Assembly: GCF_022458985.1 (NCBI RefSeq)
Contig: NC_061777.1
Location: forward strand, 17,325,668 to 17,389,667
Source: Mugil cephalus
Lineage: Eukaryota; Chordata; Actinopteri; Mugiliformes; Mugilidae
Length of the DNA: 64,000 bases
Direction: 5' to 3'
Below are positions 13,801 through 30,875 of the stretch, piece by piece. The position numbers were made by a program, and so were the translations under genes. The notes below the pieces were generated by a model. It was not told the origin of the DNA and searched no databases. It saw only the letters and a program-made list of their open reading frames with translations. How positions within the stretch are numbered: the first letter of the stretch is position 1; the number at the start of each line of letters is the position of its first letter.

Positions 13801-16800
13801 CTCAGCAACCTCGGCCTGCGTGTGAGCATGCAGGTGCACACAGAGCCATGAGCCGGTGGAGATGAGTCAATGCAGAGTCACTTAGCAGCTTTATAGAGGA
13901 TGTTTGTAAACTTTAAAGGGCCACCTGTGAGCAGTCATAAAGCTGCCATTGTGTCGGCCTTACGAGAGCTGAGTCACGTCATTTCGCTACGCTCTGCTTG
14001 CGTTTTTCATCAACTTCTTCATTTGGCTGCAGCCCTCTGAGGTGACATGGCTAGCTGTGACTGATGTTAAAGTCACGCTGAGGAAGTCCCCCGCTTGGAG
14101 GGTGGCTGTCTTCTCAGCTTTGCACGCAAAAGCTGCAGATTTCGAGGCATGAAGTAAGACGGATTCAGACACAAAATAATTGCCAGAGTCGGCACTAATG
14201 TTAAAGCAACTAAAAAAAAAAAATGAAACTGTGTCCCAATAAAGAAAAAAAAAAAAAAAACAGCCCTTACCATTGTCTTAACAATTGATGCCTCAGCTGA
14301 CATGTTGGGTTGTGTTGCTGTTGTGATTCTGTAGTGTTACTACAAGCCGTGTAATCACGAGCCTATCCCTGTCCTCATGACGATGTAAGTTTCACTCCAT
14401 CAAATGATACTCGAGTGGTTTTAAATGCTCTGCCAGTACATGCAAAATGTGCCTCAAGTGTTTTTGCAGGTCCATGACGCAGCACGGTGTTGATGCTGAG
14501 AGTGATTTAGGTACATTTCCATTGAGCCTAATAGTCTGATTATAATCCATTTAAAAGCCCAGAGAGAGGAAAAATTCTCCACGTGAACACCATAAATAGA
14601 TTAAAAAAAAATAAAAAATCTATCACAAAAAGCGTTTAATCAGACTACTTTTTTCTGCACATGCCTTCTGTCATGTGTTGCGACGTTTCTCCGCGTCCAA
14701 GTACAACTGGAGAACAACATAATTAGTTTATGCGCCTGAATTTCATTTGACTCGTTTCCTCGTGTTGTTCTTTCCGAAGAAGATGACTGAAAAAAGGAGA
14801 TGGAATTGAGGTTATTAAACTTTTATTTTATTTTATTTTGCAGAGGATCCCAGACACCGTTCTAAAACTTGTGACACTCGTCTGTGTCAAATGTGATAAA
14901 TTAATTCAGACAGTGATACAGCAGATTTTAACCGAACCTTTCATGGGACAAAATATCCCTGGCACCGTAAATGATCACGTTAGTAGTATATTCATTCTGC
15001 ACTTTAGCTGTAGATGTAGAGTTTGGTACAGAACAGGTATTAAAAATGTGCGTACGCAAACAAAAACAGGATAAAATGCAGAAAAATAACAAAAAATAAT
15101 CAAATCTGAAAGATAATATGATATTCTAACTTAATGTCTATATTTTACATATGGTTGCACATCTTGAACACATGTTTTCTGTGTCATACTACTGTGTTAT
15201 AACACTGACCTGGTTTTTACTGTACTTTGACATTGAACCTATATTTTAATTGTTCAGCAACAATGTAAGAGGAAACCCACACTAAATGAATTTTATGCAC
15301 TTCAAACCGATTCACACAGATTTAGATTTTCCATTAAAACACTGGCGTATTGGTCTCAGTGTGTCTCCATGAAGAATGATCACACAAGGTCATTGTCTGG
15401 ATTCAAAACAAGTCTGTGTTACAGAGCAATCTCTTATTCTAGTGGTTATTTTACTTCTTTTCTTTTCTTCTTTTTATTTTCTTTTAATTGGGTGCAAAAG
15501 TCTGGCATTCATTTATTCTTCATTGTGTGGTGCCAGAGGTTTTTTAAGTCAACCTTCCTGGAAAATATTGGTTATTCTGCTACATACGAAGCCTGCTGTT
15601 ACTCACTTTAGTGCTCCGCATGCACTTTATTTGTGTTCTGCGTAAAGTCTGCCTTTTATGACCGAGAATAAAGATTCTTGCAAAAGTTCAATTGCAGTAG
15701 AAGGAGAAATAACAGCGCACTTTAAAAAAGTAGCAAAACCACAACCTTTCTCATGTCAGTTTGATGACAAAGTGTCACATTGTTATATTTGAGCGCGTAG
15801 CTGATAAATGTGCTCGAATACCAAGAGGCTGTGAATGACTGCCCTCTCAACACCCAGAATCATTAACACCAATTATCTACATCTTGAACGGGAAGCCTGG
15901 CAGCTTCCTGTTCACTTGACTTCATTTCCTCCGGTTGCTGTTACTGTATTGTTTATCCTGTGTTTCTTCCTCTACGTATTCTGTTCACACGTAGATTCAT
16001 ACAAGCATCTGAGATGCCTTTCCAGGATAGAGCCTATCCATCATGTACACTTCAAACGACCTTCACTTCAGTCCTCACTTAATAGTCCTCACTCTTACGT
16101 TGGTTCCCATGTGTTTGGAGAGCAGTTCAATCCCCACTTGCTCATACTGGGACCCATCAGCATCCCAGAGACAATCTCCAGTCTTCCCAGGATGCACAGC
16201 TGCTTTTCTGTGCTCTGCTTGCTGGGAGGTCTATCTTTGTGCCTATAATATTAGCTACATCCCTTGTTTACTCAATGCTGAAAACTGAACCATTGTATGT
16301 GGAGCAGCCAGGGTCCCTGGTGGCTCAGAGTTGCAGCTATTGACAGCACGGAAGGCGTAGGATTCCCTCAAAGAAGAAGAATAACCCTGGCCTACCTGAA
16401 CAGAGGCTAGAGGATTTTAGGGAAGGACTAGATGTGTGAGAAATAAGTGTTCACTGCAGCAATCAAAGCCAGTGCTGACAGAAGTAAAATCGTAAATGAT
16501 TTTAGGCTTTGTAATGACTAATGACTTAAGGTTCACAGCAGGTTTTGATTTATTTATTTTCATTGTTAAGTCAAGCCAGTTTTCCCATTGTTGATGCCTA
16601 CATTTCAATAATTAATATAAATTTTTAGTTCAGTTTAGGGTCAGAAAACACAAACCATCTGCTCGTTGGACACGTGACAAGATCTGTGCCACCCGAACCC
16701 TTGATGAACAAAGTACAATTCTGATTTTGCATTGTTAAGTTAAATGGTATAAACGATGGTGGATGTCAGCTCCAGAAACACCCTTTAAATGTTATGTGGT

Positions 16801-19800
16801 AATGTGGCACCGCGGAGCTGTTAATTTGAGCTTTCGCCACTCTATGACTGGCACCTTTTACAAAGAAAACTTGGAAGTGATAAGTGGAAGTTTGGACCTT
16901 ACTTCATCCTGGTCTAGCATTGCTTCCAAGAAAAGCTGAATGAGTTATTTGTAAAGTCGGAAATATGCTTCCCTGATGCTGCTTTGTGACTCAACATGAA
17001 CAAGGTGGAAGCGTTACAAGGAAACGGGGAGCGGTGCTTTCCCTTGGGTTATGAGTGCAAAAGTTTGGTGTGTGTTCTTGTTGAGTCACAGATCCTTTTT
17101 CCAAACCAAACTGGACTCGGGGCCCAGTTACATCTGTGCAAATGAGATTCAAAGCCTTGCTCCGGCCCACTTTCCGGCTCTCTATCACCTCAGCGTTGGA
17201 GGAAATGTTTCAGCCTAACTACTATTTGTTGTTGTGCTGTTTGAAATTAACTGGAGATCGTTGCACTGGCGCTTTCAGCATATCCAAGATCGACAACATC
17301 CTTTGTGATAGCTGAGGCTGCTTTCCTTGGCATCGTGTCGTACACAGGGAGATATTTTTAGACCGTCCTGTATGAATTAGGCAGTGTTCAGTGTTCTCTC
17401 TGTGGGGCAGTTCAGATCTACCTGACTCTAGGGTTGCTGTTAGCTCTTTTAATAAAGGCCAGATTGTGGGAAAACTGGTAGTTAATGTGACCCGGCTGTG
17501 GCTTGCTGACAGACGTTCCCACCAGCGGTGGAGGACAGAGCCTGCTCCATTTTCCTATCCACAGGAAAAATGCTATCAGCTCCCTCAGTGCTGCAGACTC
17601 TTTATTTGCATTATTTTCCCTTGAGAGATTTAATAGCCTTCTATCTTACTCTTGACATCAGCTGTGAGATTCAATGACTCCATTTTCAATATGAGTCCAT
17701 TCACTGCTTCAGCGGCAGAATGGCAAGAGCAAACTTAACTCTTCATGGACACAGAAACCCAGTCATATGTCTCAGTGCTGCTGAGAGTGACTGTGACAAA
17801 TGAGAATAGTGTTTTATCAAGCAGATTATCTCAGAGGTCTCAGGTTTTAGCACGCTCTTTGTTACTGTTTTTCAGCATCTATATGGAGTGGCAAGAGCCC
17901 ACAGGGATATCAGTTTATATCTTCGGCTCAATCTTCAAATGTAATCTGACTGTATGTGGATAGAGTATAGTTACACGAAGAGACAACAAACATGGTCCAT
18001 CATGTCATCATGAACTTCATCATAGCCGCAGACTTCCTAGGTCGTACGTGTTGGCTCTTGTTTGGGTTGTATATATACCTGGACTGGCTCCTTGGGGTCT
18101 GGGTTTTATCTCATACATGTTTTATCTGATGTTCTCACGGCTCACATTAGGCAGAAAGGTAGTATGGTGAAAATTATCCATAATGTGAGAAGACAGAAGG
18201 GGATGTCCACTTTTCAGTTAGTGAAAAGATGGCGAGCTGCTCGGATTTCCTTTCTGATGGCATTAAAGCTATAGTGCAGAGTTTTCACATTTAAATTAAC
18301 ATACGTTACATTAAAGCTGATCCATTGATCTACCTTTGATAAATACATAAAATATTTATGTATTGTGTTAATTGTGTCAACATGCCAACCACTGGTTTGG
18401 TGTGTCATGGCCTTTACATCAACCACTAATGACCAGGAGTGTGGTGGATAAACGACAGTTACGAGTGTAACTGCGGGTCTATGAATTCATTGTCCCTGGC
18501 AGCGGAGAAGAATGAAATAGAACCTAGGTGGTGTTCAAGAAATGTTTCTTATGCTCCAAGTAAAAGCAAAGCTCTGTGTCCAGGGGAAGGGTTGCAGTCT
18601 AAAAAAATAAAGAAACTGAGGACAGATTACCATTGGAACAGAAGTGAAAGGACTGGGAAAGGGAAACTGTCAACATACGCTGTGCAATTCAGCAGTGTTT
18701 GTGTCGCTATCAGAAAAAGGAGACAAAATTTACCTACATAGTTTTACACTTACATGTAAAAGAAAAAAATGGAAACACAATCTTTATATAACACCTAAAG
18801 TTTAATATTGTTAAACAACCATTTTTTGTTGTAATGACCTTTTTACCTTGCTATATATAATAATGATTCCTGCTCTTGAATTGTTTACCCTGCACCTGTC
18901 TTTTTCGGTCATTTTTCTCCAGATTAAATCTGTCAGTATTACAAGTTCACATTCGTGTTCTGTCCAAAGGTTTCAGAGACTTATTTACGTTTATTTGTGG
19001 TGCTACGTTCATTCTGCAGTACACAATAACATCAGACTCACAGCCAGGGTCGTAAAGAATTATGTTCCACCACAAGAAGAACAAGACGTCCTGCAACAGA
19101 TGTTCTGACTCCCACAGAGGGCTGAGTTCAACATCATAAAGTCTGCCTGTGTTTTGGTTGAATAGCATACCTGGCCGATTTGATCCCGTAGTCACACCAA
19201 AATACCGATTGGGTTTCGGCTTTAAGTGCTAAAAGTTAAAAACAAATGTGTTCATTAAGACTGGGTTGCAGTAATGTTGTGTGCCTCCACGCAGCCAAAC
19301 ACTCTGCACCTAAATCACATTACAAAGCCTCTAATTGGCTTCCAGCGTTGCACCCTGAAACTTCAGACACAACAGGAGCGCGGCGGAACATGCCGGTCTA
19401 CACGGTCCTCTGTTTATGGAACAAGTTTGTCTGCATGAGACCGTTTAATTCAAGCCGGTGCATGATAATTTCTTCTGGGTCTGCCTGGTGCCAGGCCAGC
19501 AGGTGAGGACTACACAACCGGAGCACACTACCCCATTATCCAGTCAAGACCTTGACTGTGGCTCCCACATTTTTTGAATAATTTGGCTCGTTTCTTGACA
19601 CACACACATAGGTATACAGTATGTTAGACACAGCTACATTTTCCTGACTGCTTTCTAGTCATTAAGGAACGGGGTCATTAAGTCTGGATTTTTTAAGTGG
19701 TTTGCAGAATTTCAGCAGAGCTTGTGGGATAAGAAACGCAAGTTAAAAAGGTTGCTTGTGGTTTTGAGTTTTTTTTTTTTTTAATTCATCACATTCCTGG

Positions 19801-22800
19801 AATCTCTTCATATGTTTAAGGAAACATAGAGTGGGGATCAAACTAGCAGCTACACAATTAATATTATTCAGAGCACTACTACTGTTCACTCTGGATGTTT
19901 TTAGGTGAAGACGAGTCACAAGAGTCCTTCACAGCTGGTTAATATGCTGAGGGACAGTCTCCTGAATAAAAGCACATCTGTATCTGACACTGTTGCTGAA
20001 CAATGGGACAGCACACGGACAAAATGTCCTGTTCCTGACAAACTGTTCTTGCCCTGTCCTCCCGACAAACAGCGTCCTGCCACAGCATTACCATTAAGAT
20101 GTTCTGAGAAGCAAACAAAATTTTCTCATGTTCCTGGACAGTCCTGTTCGTAACTCATTTTGCTTTATAACAGTAATTTCTTGTGTGTTGAAGAAGTCAC
20201 ACAGCACTCCAGTGTTACTACGGTGTGTTCAGGGTAATTACTTTTTATAGACCTCCCCTGCTTAGAGACTGATGCTGAAATGTGAAGATTCCGCCCCTGC
20301 TGTGGAGGATTTACTTCCTGTGTGTGCGGCTGTGCGTCCAAATAGCGCTCCTCTGTCTGCTGCTACTCAACAGAAGAGAAAATGAGAAAATGCCAAAACG
20401 CTGCAAATTTGACAACTAATTTTTACAATCAAGCCCGTTTAAGTTATTGAATTAGCTCTGGCCAGACTCACTGTCTTGACATTGAAGAGGATCGTTTTAT
20501 GGAATTGTTTTTGGATAAAGGTCTAATTTATTGGCGGGCAGCAACCATCAGCATGCGGTGCTCCACACGAGCAGAGGAGGGACTGGGAAAATAAAACTCC
20601 TGGACTTAACTGGCTTGATATCTGAATAAGTGCAATCCAATTAATTTAAGCATATTTTTAGTTGGAATCAGCCACCGGTCAGGCATTTGAGTTTTATATT
20701 GTTGGATCTGTGGTAGCAGCAGACTATTTTGCACACTTGGGTGTAATAGTTTATATAAATATCCGAGCATGGAGGCCCTCTCACAGTATTTAGAAGTATT
20801 TAGTTTCTTAATGATATACTTACATAACTGAAACAAGGAATCACTTTTTAGCTTGACTGTCGTACAGTTTTACTCCACACTATAAGCCATAAGCCTCCAC
20901 ATTAAAGCCCCGAGAGCAGCAGCAACATAACCGTGGTTCCCTGATTTTTGCAGTGAAAAATATTTTAGTTCTCAGAACCTAATTCAGTACATGAAAATAT
21001 CTAACAAGTACATCTGGCAGCCATCTATTTATATGCTTTGCATTAAGCCCACCGTGGAAACTAACAATATTGGCTTCACCAATTTCTTAAATTACATGGT
21101 AAAAAAGTACAAGGTCTTAAATCTAAATTTGGTTGTGTTTGGCTTAAGTGTACATGTTTTGGCAGAACAAATTGTAATAGTTTGTTTTATGAATACAGGT
21201 TTTCAGGACGCTGTGCCTTGGGAACAGAGACGAGCAAAGTCGAGGCTCGCTGTGTGGGCAGCGAGGGGTCGACCTCAGGGTGGAAAGGACAAGAGGGGCT
21301 CTATCTGGGTCAGTCAGACCAGTGTGTGAAACTTTGTGTGTGAACAGCTATATATTTACAGCTGAGTTAAGTCGACCAGCAATTCTGCTGAATTTGTCAT
21401 CAAAAATTGCCCTAAAAATTTGCCTGCCAAATGAACTGGTCAAACATCAATGTTCCTGCTGTGAAAATGCGCCACTGCTCCAGTGCAGTATCACAAAGCC
21501 AGTGGATTGGCTGCCTTGAACTTCAATATTGTGCAAGATGTGCAAGCAAAAGCCACTACACTACAGACATGCCTGACTAAAACAACCTTCATTTGAAAAG
21601 CATCAATGTAATGTGATGAATCACAATTGAGAACAGCCAGTCGAGCAATCGCCAAAGACACCAGACACCATTAAACAGACTTACGGCTCGTCATGCCACT
21701 TGTATTGCTTGCTAGATGATCACGCTTGCAGGTATGATTTATTTCAATCATGAAGTCTGGGCAAACAAAGCAGAATTTCTGGGATGCTAGTGCAGCCTTT
21801 TGGGCTTCTTTCTAGACATAAATAGTGTAAAGCTGGTGAAAGAAGGGGTCGTCCTGCCAAAACAAGCCAGAACACGTAAGTGAATCTGTCGGAAAGAGCC
21901 ACAGTCTGATGATTTGTTACTATTTTGCAAGGTACAATTATAATCACTGGCTTGTGACACAGTAAGAGAGAGTAAGTCAGTGGCCTTCCCTGTAAGCTGC
22001 GCTTCCTCCCACCTGTGCGACCCCGTCTGTGTCCAGCTTATCCCCCCACCCCCCCACCCCCGACTGGAGCAGCCCAACGTCTGCCTGCCTCTGCTCTGCA
22101 TGCGAACAAGTCCGGATCTCGCTTGGGAGGAAGGGAAATGTTTTCACTGGGAAGTTTGGGATTAGACAACCATTGCAGGATTCTCATTCCATTTTCAGTT
22201 GCTGTAGGGAAGGAAGCCCCACTTTTTTTTTCTTTTTCTTACATAAGTAAGCCATCATCAGTGTGGATTAATGAGCTTTATCCCAAGCAGAAAAAGCAAA
22301 CTAGTCCCTGTGTCCAAAAGTACAGAAGAAGTACAGAATGTCCCTGACTGAATGGCAGCGGGCTCCGGGAAGAAAGCCTCTCTTCTCTCAGTGCCTGGTG
22401 ATTAACAGCCGTAAATCAATTTTGTGGTGAATTGCAGTATTTATCTTTTCACTGCTTGGAAGCCTTTATTAGAAATGTGATCTGCCAGTGTTTGTATACT
22501 GCCTGTATCGCCATGTTTCATTTCGGTCACAGATTTGGCTCGTCACTCAACCTGTGGCTCTGGTGTGTTATACTGGTGTTGAGTACAGAGGTGTGAACAT
22601 CCCAGTGCAGATATTATCTCCAGTTCCTGAGGTTATTGGTATTATCTTCGAACACCCACTGTGTAATCTACCCCTGAGCTTATTCATGTAACCCTTATCG
22701 TGCAGAGTGTTTCTGTATGTATCATGGAATACATGCGAGTGGTAGAGGGAGAGATTTCTTTTCCATGCAGGAGATCCCCGGGGAAACTTCCTGTATTTTC

Positions 22801-25800
22801 GTAACCCGGATGAGAAGCTGTTGATAACATGACTGTGTGGGCGCCAGCGGGGAAGGTGACATTAGCGACAACTCAGAGGAAGAGGAAGTCAATCAGCGGA
22901 GAGAGAGAGGAGGACAATAGTGTGGCATGAGAGGAAAGCCAAGTGGGGAAAGTGGGAGTAAACACACACACAAGGTATCTCTGTCTTCAGGTCAGAGGCA
23001 GCATGTCAGAGATGTGTCTGCACATGCATGCATGTGCGCCCGCTCGGGCATGGCGTGTATCTGCTCATTTAAGTGCATTTGCATGTGTGTAAGTCTGTGT
23101 GCGCTCACGTGTAGGAGTACGTGTGTGTGATCACGCAGTTGTCTATTTCGCACCTGGCCGGGCCAGTAGTGAGTCAGCAGTGCTGAGAGGTTGAGCTATA
23201 TTCCCCGTCACACAGCTCAAAGTTGTGTTAACCTTTAAGACAAAAGGCTGTGACGTGTGTGGGCTTCTGCTAATCCGGTGAGGAAAACCATCTGAATGTC
23301 ATGTATTCTTCTAACAGCCATCACAATCAGATTTAAAACGTGTGGTTGAGGTCTCCCGGGAAACCATTCAGCAAGTCAAATTGAATTGTAAGGGAATTTT
23401 GGTCAGTGCGAGTCGTCCTGCAGATTCTTGCACTTTTGTGCTTTTTAAGGTTCTGTTGCATTTGGTGCATTTATCTGAATTGGGTCATGAGAACATGACT
23501 ACAGGGCTAAGAAGCCAGCTATGGAAGTGACCACAGTGCAACCGTCCTGTTGGGACTGTATTTAAACCCTGCAAAGTTTCTCAACACAAAAACAAGATCA
23601 GTGACCCCCTAAATTTTGGCTCATGGACTCTTGAAAATCCATGCTAACTACTTTTACTCTAGCTCCACTCTCAGGCTCACATTTGTGTGCATTTGTGAAT
23701 GAAAGGTGCCAAATAAATAAAGTGGCCTTTACCATCCAGCAGGAAAAGGGGAAATATGTTAACTTAATTTCTTCTGGTTACTTCGACTACGTGTGCAGGG
23801 ACACATGGCTAATGAGCCACATGTTAGTATTCTTCCCTTCGTAATAGAATATTGATTTTTATCATTATTTTAGTCATTTTATTATTATAATTGAAGTTGG
23901 TTAATTGCTACAGAATAAGCCACACAGCAGCCACATTCATAATGGAGCCTGTGTGTTGTCTCTTCAAGTGCAGGCTCATCTTTTTGCTTTGTGTTGGTTC
24001 CCTCTGCTAAAAGAATGCGGCCTAAGCGTTTGGATCTGTATTTGTCCTCAATGCATCTTGGGTGTGTACGTAGAGCAACTCGCTTGTGATTGGGTCACCC
24101 AGGCCTGTACCAGGTGTGAACAGGGCTTTAGTCTCGCTAAAACCTATTTCAGTCCAGATAAACGTCACGACTCCTCTCTCTCTCTAAAAAAGTCACAGGT
24201 GACTCATCAAAGCTGGCACAGCATACAATGATTTGGACAGACAGTCTCCAGCTAAACAACTCACAAGTAAGAATAGAACGCTATTATTCATCGGTTGCTG
24301 AGTCGAGATCATCATTGCGAAAAAATGAGAAGCAGCATCTACTTCACTGGGAGCAAAATGTCACAAGTTCTTTCCCTGGGAGCATGACGGCTGCGCGTGA
24401 CGTGCTTTCCTGTCGAGTCGGTGACGTGATCTAGTCCGAATCATCGACACTGGCAACAACAGCAATTCTACACCTGAAAGGCAGCCTTTCAAGCTGGCTG
24501 TGAACATGACAAGTTCTTTTTTCATGTGGTCATAGCGTTTCAGTCTAGTCAGTGGGGAGGAAGTGATAAAGATGACTACATCAAATGCCTTTAACCTGCC
24601 CTGACAGACCGCACAAGTGATGTACAAAGAGAGGCTGGGGGTTCTAAAAGTGGTATGAAAGACTGGGCGGATGAAACGTGAGCTTGATGTCTTGTTTGAA
24701 TCGCAGGCAGGGAAATATGTCGGAAAGCCCGCAACAGAGCGTCAGCTGCATTTGCTTATGTTGTAGGAGAAAGCTATGGAAACCTTCCTGATGGAAGTAA
24801 TGTAGGAAGGTGATTCACCAGTCTGGAGGGGATCACAGGCTCCACAGAGCTCTTAGGAGCACCATGGGTGAATAACCCCTTACCTTGGAGGTAAACTGCC
24901 AGCTTTCTTTCACTCAGACGACTAAATTGATATGGGAGGGGGGACAGCGGTGCTCATTTCTGCCCTCAAACTGAAGAGGTGTATTTGCTGTGCTTGAAGG
25001 GTATTTATAGAACCAGATATAAAGGGACAAAACCAAAGTAAACTTCACGCTATGGATATCAATTATGAATAATGGAGTGATGACAGCCTCTTATGAGGAT
25101 ACGTCGACAAAGGATTAAATCCTATCGGGCCCAGGAATTCACACCTGACATGAAAATGCATTTTGGGTGATCAGGTTTCAATTGGGTTACTGTTGACGAC
25201 ACAAACACACCTAAGACGCAATGAGAATGGATTGTGATCAAATGGGCCAAACCACCTCCAGACGAGTACACTGTTAGTTTAAATCTATTTACACTTTAAA
25301 TCCACAGTTTATGTGGGCGGAAATATGTAACAGCAACCATTAGCACAAAACTGGTTTCATATGTGTCATCTTCAACACTTGAAGATGGAGCTGTTACACA
25401 ATAATTACATTATTTATTTTTTATCTTTTTCCTGGAATGCACTAAACAGGTGATGTGAGCTGGACACTGGAGATGAATATTAATAATTACTGTAAATGTA
25501 ATAAATTAAAAATCATGTTGAGATGCAATCTGGATACAAGATGCCGTTTAGTGCCAGGTGTAAACAGGGTCCTCATGACTTCCACTGGACTGTCAGTTTT
25601 TAACTCTTTAAATGATGAGAGTGACATGAAATTAAACTGCATCTTTTTTTTTTTAATCACTAGTTGATGGTTTCAGTCTTAATCTAAATGTAGCTTCTAA
25701 AATCTATTTTCACAGAGCAGACAGGGCTATTGATCAGACATTAAAAGTATTAAAAATAATGATCTACAATTCATTATACACACTTTGACATTTTATAAGA

Positions 25801-28382
25801 TGAAAATCAATCAGTTGTTGAAGATGATAGTCATGAGGCCTATTGATGATGAAAGTAATTGATGAGTGCCACCCCCCTGCCTGGGGTGAGTGAGTATTTG
25901 ATACACAGAAAAAGCATGGAAGCAGTCTGAAGACTCAAAACTAGATTTTGAAATATGTTTGCATGTACTAGACAGAACCACAGATGGAGGGTCTGAGACA
26001 GCTGCTATTCTACTTGTGTGGATTAGATTTCTCACAGATGTTTACTTTCTCCAAATTATACAGACTCAAATGAGGCTGAGTTGTCTTGGGGCTTTTTGGG
26101 GCTTCCTTGCCAAGTTTTCTAATTCTACCTTGAATAGATCACAAATCGGTTTAACTCGGGGCGTGTCCGAACGGTAAGTAATGAAGATGTGTCTGACGTT
26201 TGGGCGTGTAGACGGGGATGTTTGACAAAGACGACGAAGTCGAGATGAGTGGAAAGTGGAAGAAACATCCACCCAGTCACCTACTGTGCCGTACATGCAG
26301 CTCATAATTCCCAGCTACACCCGTTGTGTGCACGCCAAAGACAATCAGTCCCTCCCTGCTGCCATGCAGGCTGCTCACTCACAGGGTGAGAAAAAGGTCC
26401 TGGGTTTGCTGGGCTTGAGGTAAGCAGCAGCATCATAAATTCAGAAATAACAGAATCCAGGATATCCTGTGGTTAACCACCAAGGCACAGATATCCGATT
26501 GTCTAACCAAAAGGACAACCCTCATCTGTAATCCTGTCGGCTCTGATAGATGGAACATGGATGTTTTAGTAGATTTCATGAAAACAAGCATGACTCCAGA
26601 TGCCCTTTGCCATGAGGGAAATCACGTATTAATTTCTTGTTCGCATTTTCCTTGTGAATTCATACTCGAATAACAGAAACTCTAAACTCAGAAATGACTG
26701 TATAATGGTAAAAATTGACATTTCACATACCTATTTTCGGATTATATCTTTTTTTTTTTTCTCAGTACAGTACGAATGATACCTAAAGCAGGTGTGTGCA
26801 GGCATATCTATGTGTCATGTCCTACACTGAAACCAGCCACGTGAAATTTCAGTGACCGTGCTGGCCCAGCCCCGACTACACAATGAAGACATCCTTAGAG
26901 ATGGCCTATGTTTACTGCTGGGTTGTCAGGGAGTCCTCCACATACATGGCAATAGGGAAAGGGGTTATTTGTCTTGGCTATGGAAGAAGGCTCTAATCAG
27001 ATCACTGTAATGCGAACGCAGTGTTTGTTCTCACCATCGGTGTGTAGTCTCCGTTCACCTTTCACCTCCTCACCCCAAATCCCCTCTGTCATTTTCGTAG
27101 AAACTGTTCTTCATGTTATCTGAGATGAACAAAAACCCGAACGACTTCCAACCTAATAGCTGCTCAACTTAAAACTCCAGCCTCCATGCACACTTCAGAA
27201 ATCTTTGACATCTATCCCCCTTCATGTGAGTGCTTTCCCCCTTCTCTTTTGCCCCTCTATTGCGTTATAGCCAGCATGTGGAAAGAAAGAGTGTAAGATA
27301 AAGTGAAGTTGGGGGGGAAATCGTCATGTCTAATAGCCACATCGTCTTGTCTTATCTGATGTCGCAAGGCTGTTATTGTAATGAAACACCAGTGGAGATG
27401 AGCCAGGAAAGGTGAAGATTACACAGCATGAGCCATTCATGGCACAATCCATCCCCTCATTGTGCCAGGTTTTCCACATACACCCATGCACCCAGTCCAG
27501 GAAGTGTGGTGGGGCATGTGAGGGCTGGATGAGGGCTGGAGAAGGAAGGCAGGAGGGCTGAGGTAACCACCCTGATAAGTGATGCATCTCTGCACCGCAT
27601 TGTGCATTGTGCCTCGACATGACAACCCTGATGAATCCCCCATGTAGCAGAACTGTGGAGTAAAGGCGCAACAAAGGATGGTTATTTTCTGAGGTCAGGT
27701 TCCAGCCTGTTGATATTTTAGTACGAGGAGTGTGAATTTCAATATGTCTTCAAATGTCTATAATTAATCATGAACACGCTATTATTAGTATTGAGTCAGT
27801 TTTGTTTGACAAGGCCAAGTCAGTGGCTGGCATGCCTTTGGTGCACTCAGCCACACTTCATTGTAATAGCTTTTAAAAGGAAGCTCTCTTATCACACTGT
27901 CCTTACTGCCCTTTAGTGCCCTCCCATGGTTTCACTGGATATTGCGGCACTTTCGCCCTGTTAACTGAACTGACAACTGAAAACGCCCGTCAGTATTTTT
28001 ATCGACCCTTCCGACCAATTAACCTTTGCGGGTGATTAAATTGTTCGGATAAGCTGTAGTAGACAAACCTTACTTCTTCTTTCTAAAATATATCACTAAG
28101 GTCGTTTGGTGATGATTTCAGCTATTTTATGTCCAAATGTCCTCTCCATGTGTGGGTTTGGAACAGATGTCGGGTGAAGTTTTTGCATTCTAGTTCAGAT
28201 TAAAGGAGGAATTAGTGGTTGCATGTAACTGAAAGTAAAAGCATTGGTTTGCATTATGGTTTGCACTGAAATATGGGTATCACTCATGTCCTAAACTGAT
28301 GTTTGTTTATGGACACAACAAAGCTACATGTGAGACAAGCAACAGAGAGGCCTTGCACGCTCGTGATGCCAAATTTCATCCT
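7872..28382. other. Gene-poor stretch, no supported gene
   Basis: Over 20 kb without a recognisable gene. The longest open frames (for example 15835-16248 plus and 7702-8400 minus) look like no known protein and have the irregular composition of chance frames. Visible structure is limited to simple tracts: T runs near 12219-12235, A runs near 14213-14222 and 14244-14260, a C/A tract at 22041-22061, an 18-base palindrome at 23020-23037, and a T run at 25645-25655. Isolated donor-like words occur (for example GTAAGTAATG near 26173), but none flanks a coding segment I can recognise. Conserved non-coding enhancers could be present; a single sequence cannot show that. Confidence 0.45.
22041..22061. 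repeat. CCCCCA-type tract
   Basis: C runs of five to seven are separated by single A residues; the minus strand meets a G-quadruplex pattern. It lies in non-coding sequence. Confidence 0.6.
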
Positions 28383-28388
28383 TTTAAT
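28383..28388 (-). terminator. Candidate poly(A) signal of the IDO gene (ATTAAA)
   Basis: On the minus strand an ATTAAA hexamer, the commonest variant poly(A) signal, lies about 105 bases beyond the IDO stop codon. No canonical AATAAA was noticed closer. Assignment rests on position alone. Confidence 0.3.
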
Positions 28389-28493
28389 GGACACAAAAAC
28401 CAGTGGGTAAAGAGATCAGAGCTGATTTACTGGCAGTTTTGTGTGCGATTCTTCATGTACTTTGCTGTGTAACCTCAAGCATGACAGTTCACA

Positions 28494-30875
<2,382 letters not shown>

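Noticed and set aside
15835..16248. 137-codon plus-strand frame with a hydrophobic stretch
   Set aside because: No similarity to a known protein, and a second offset frame overlaps it; more likely a chance frame.
16314..16372. Sequence ggtggctcagagttg followed by a weak B-box-like ggattccctc
   Set aside because: Could be another decayed tRNA-derived SINE, but the match is too short and no element ends were found.
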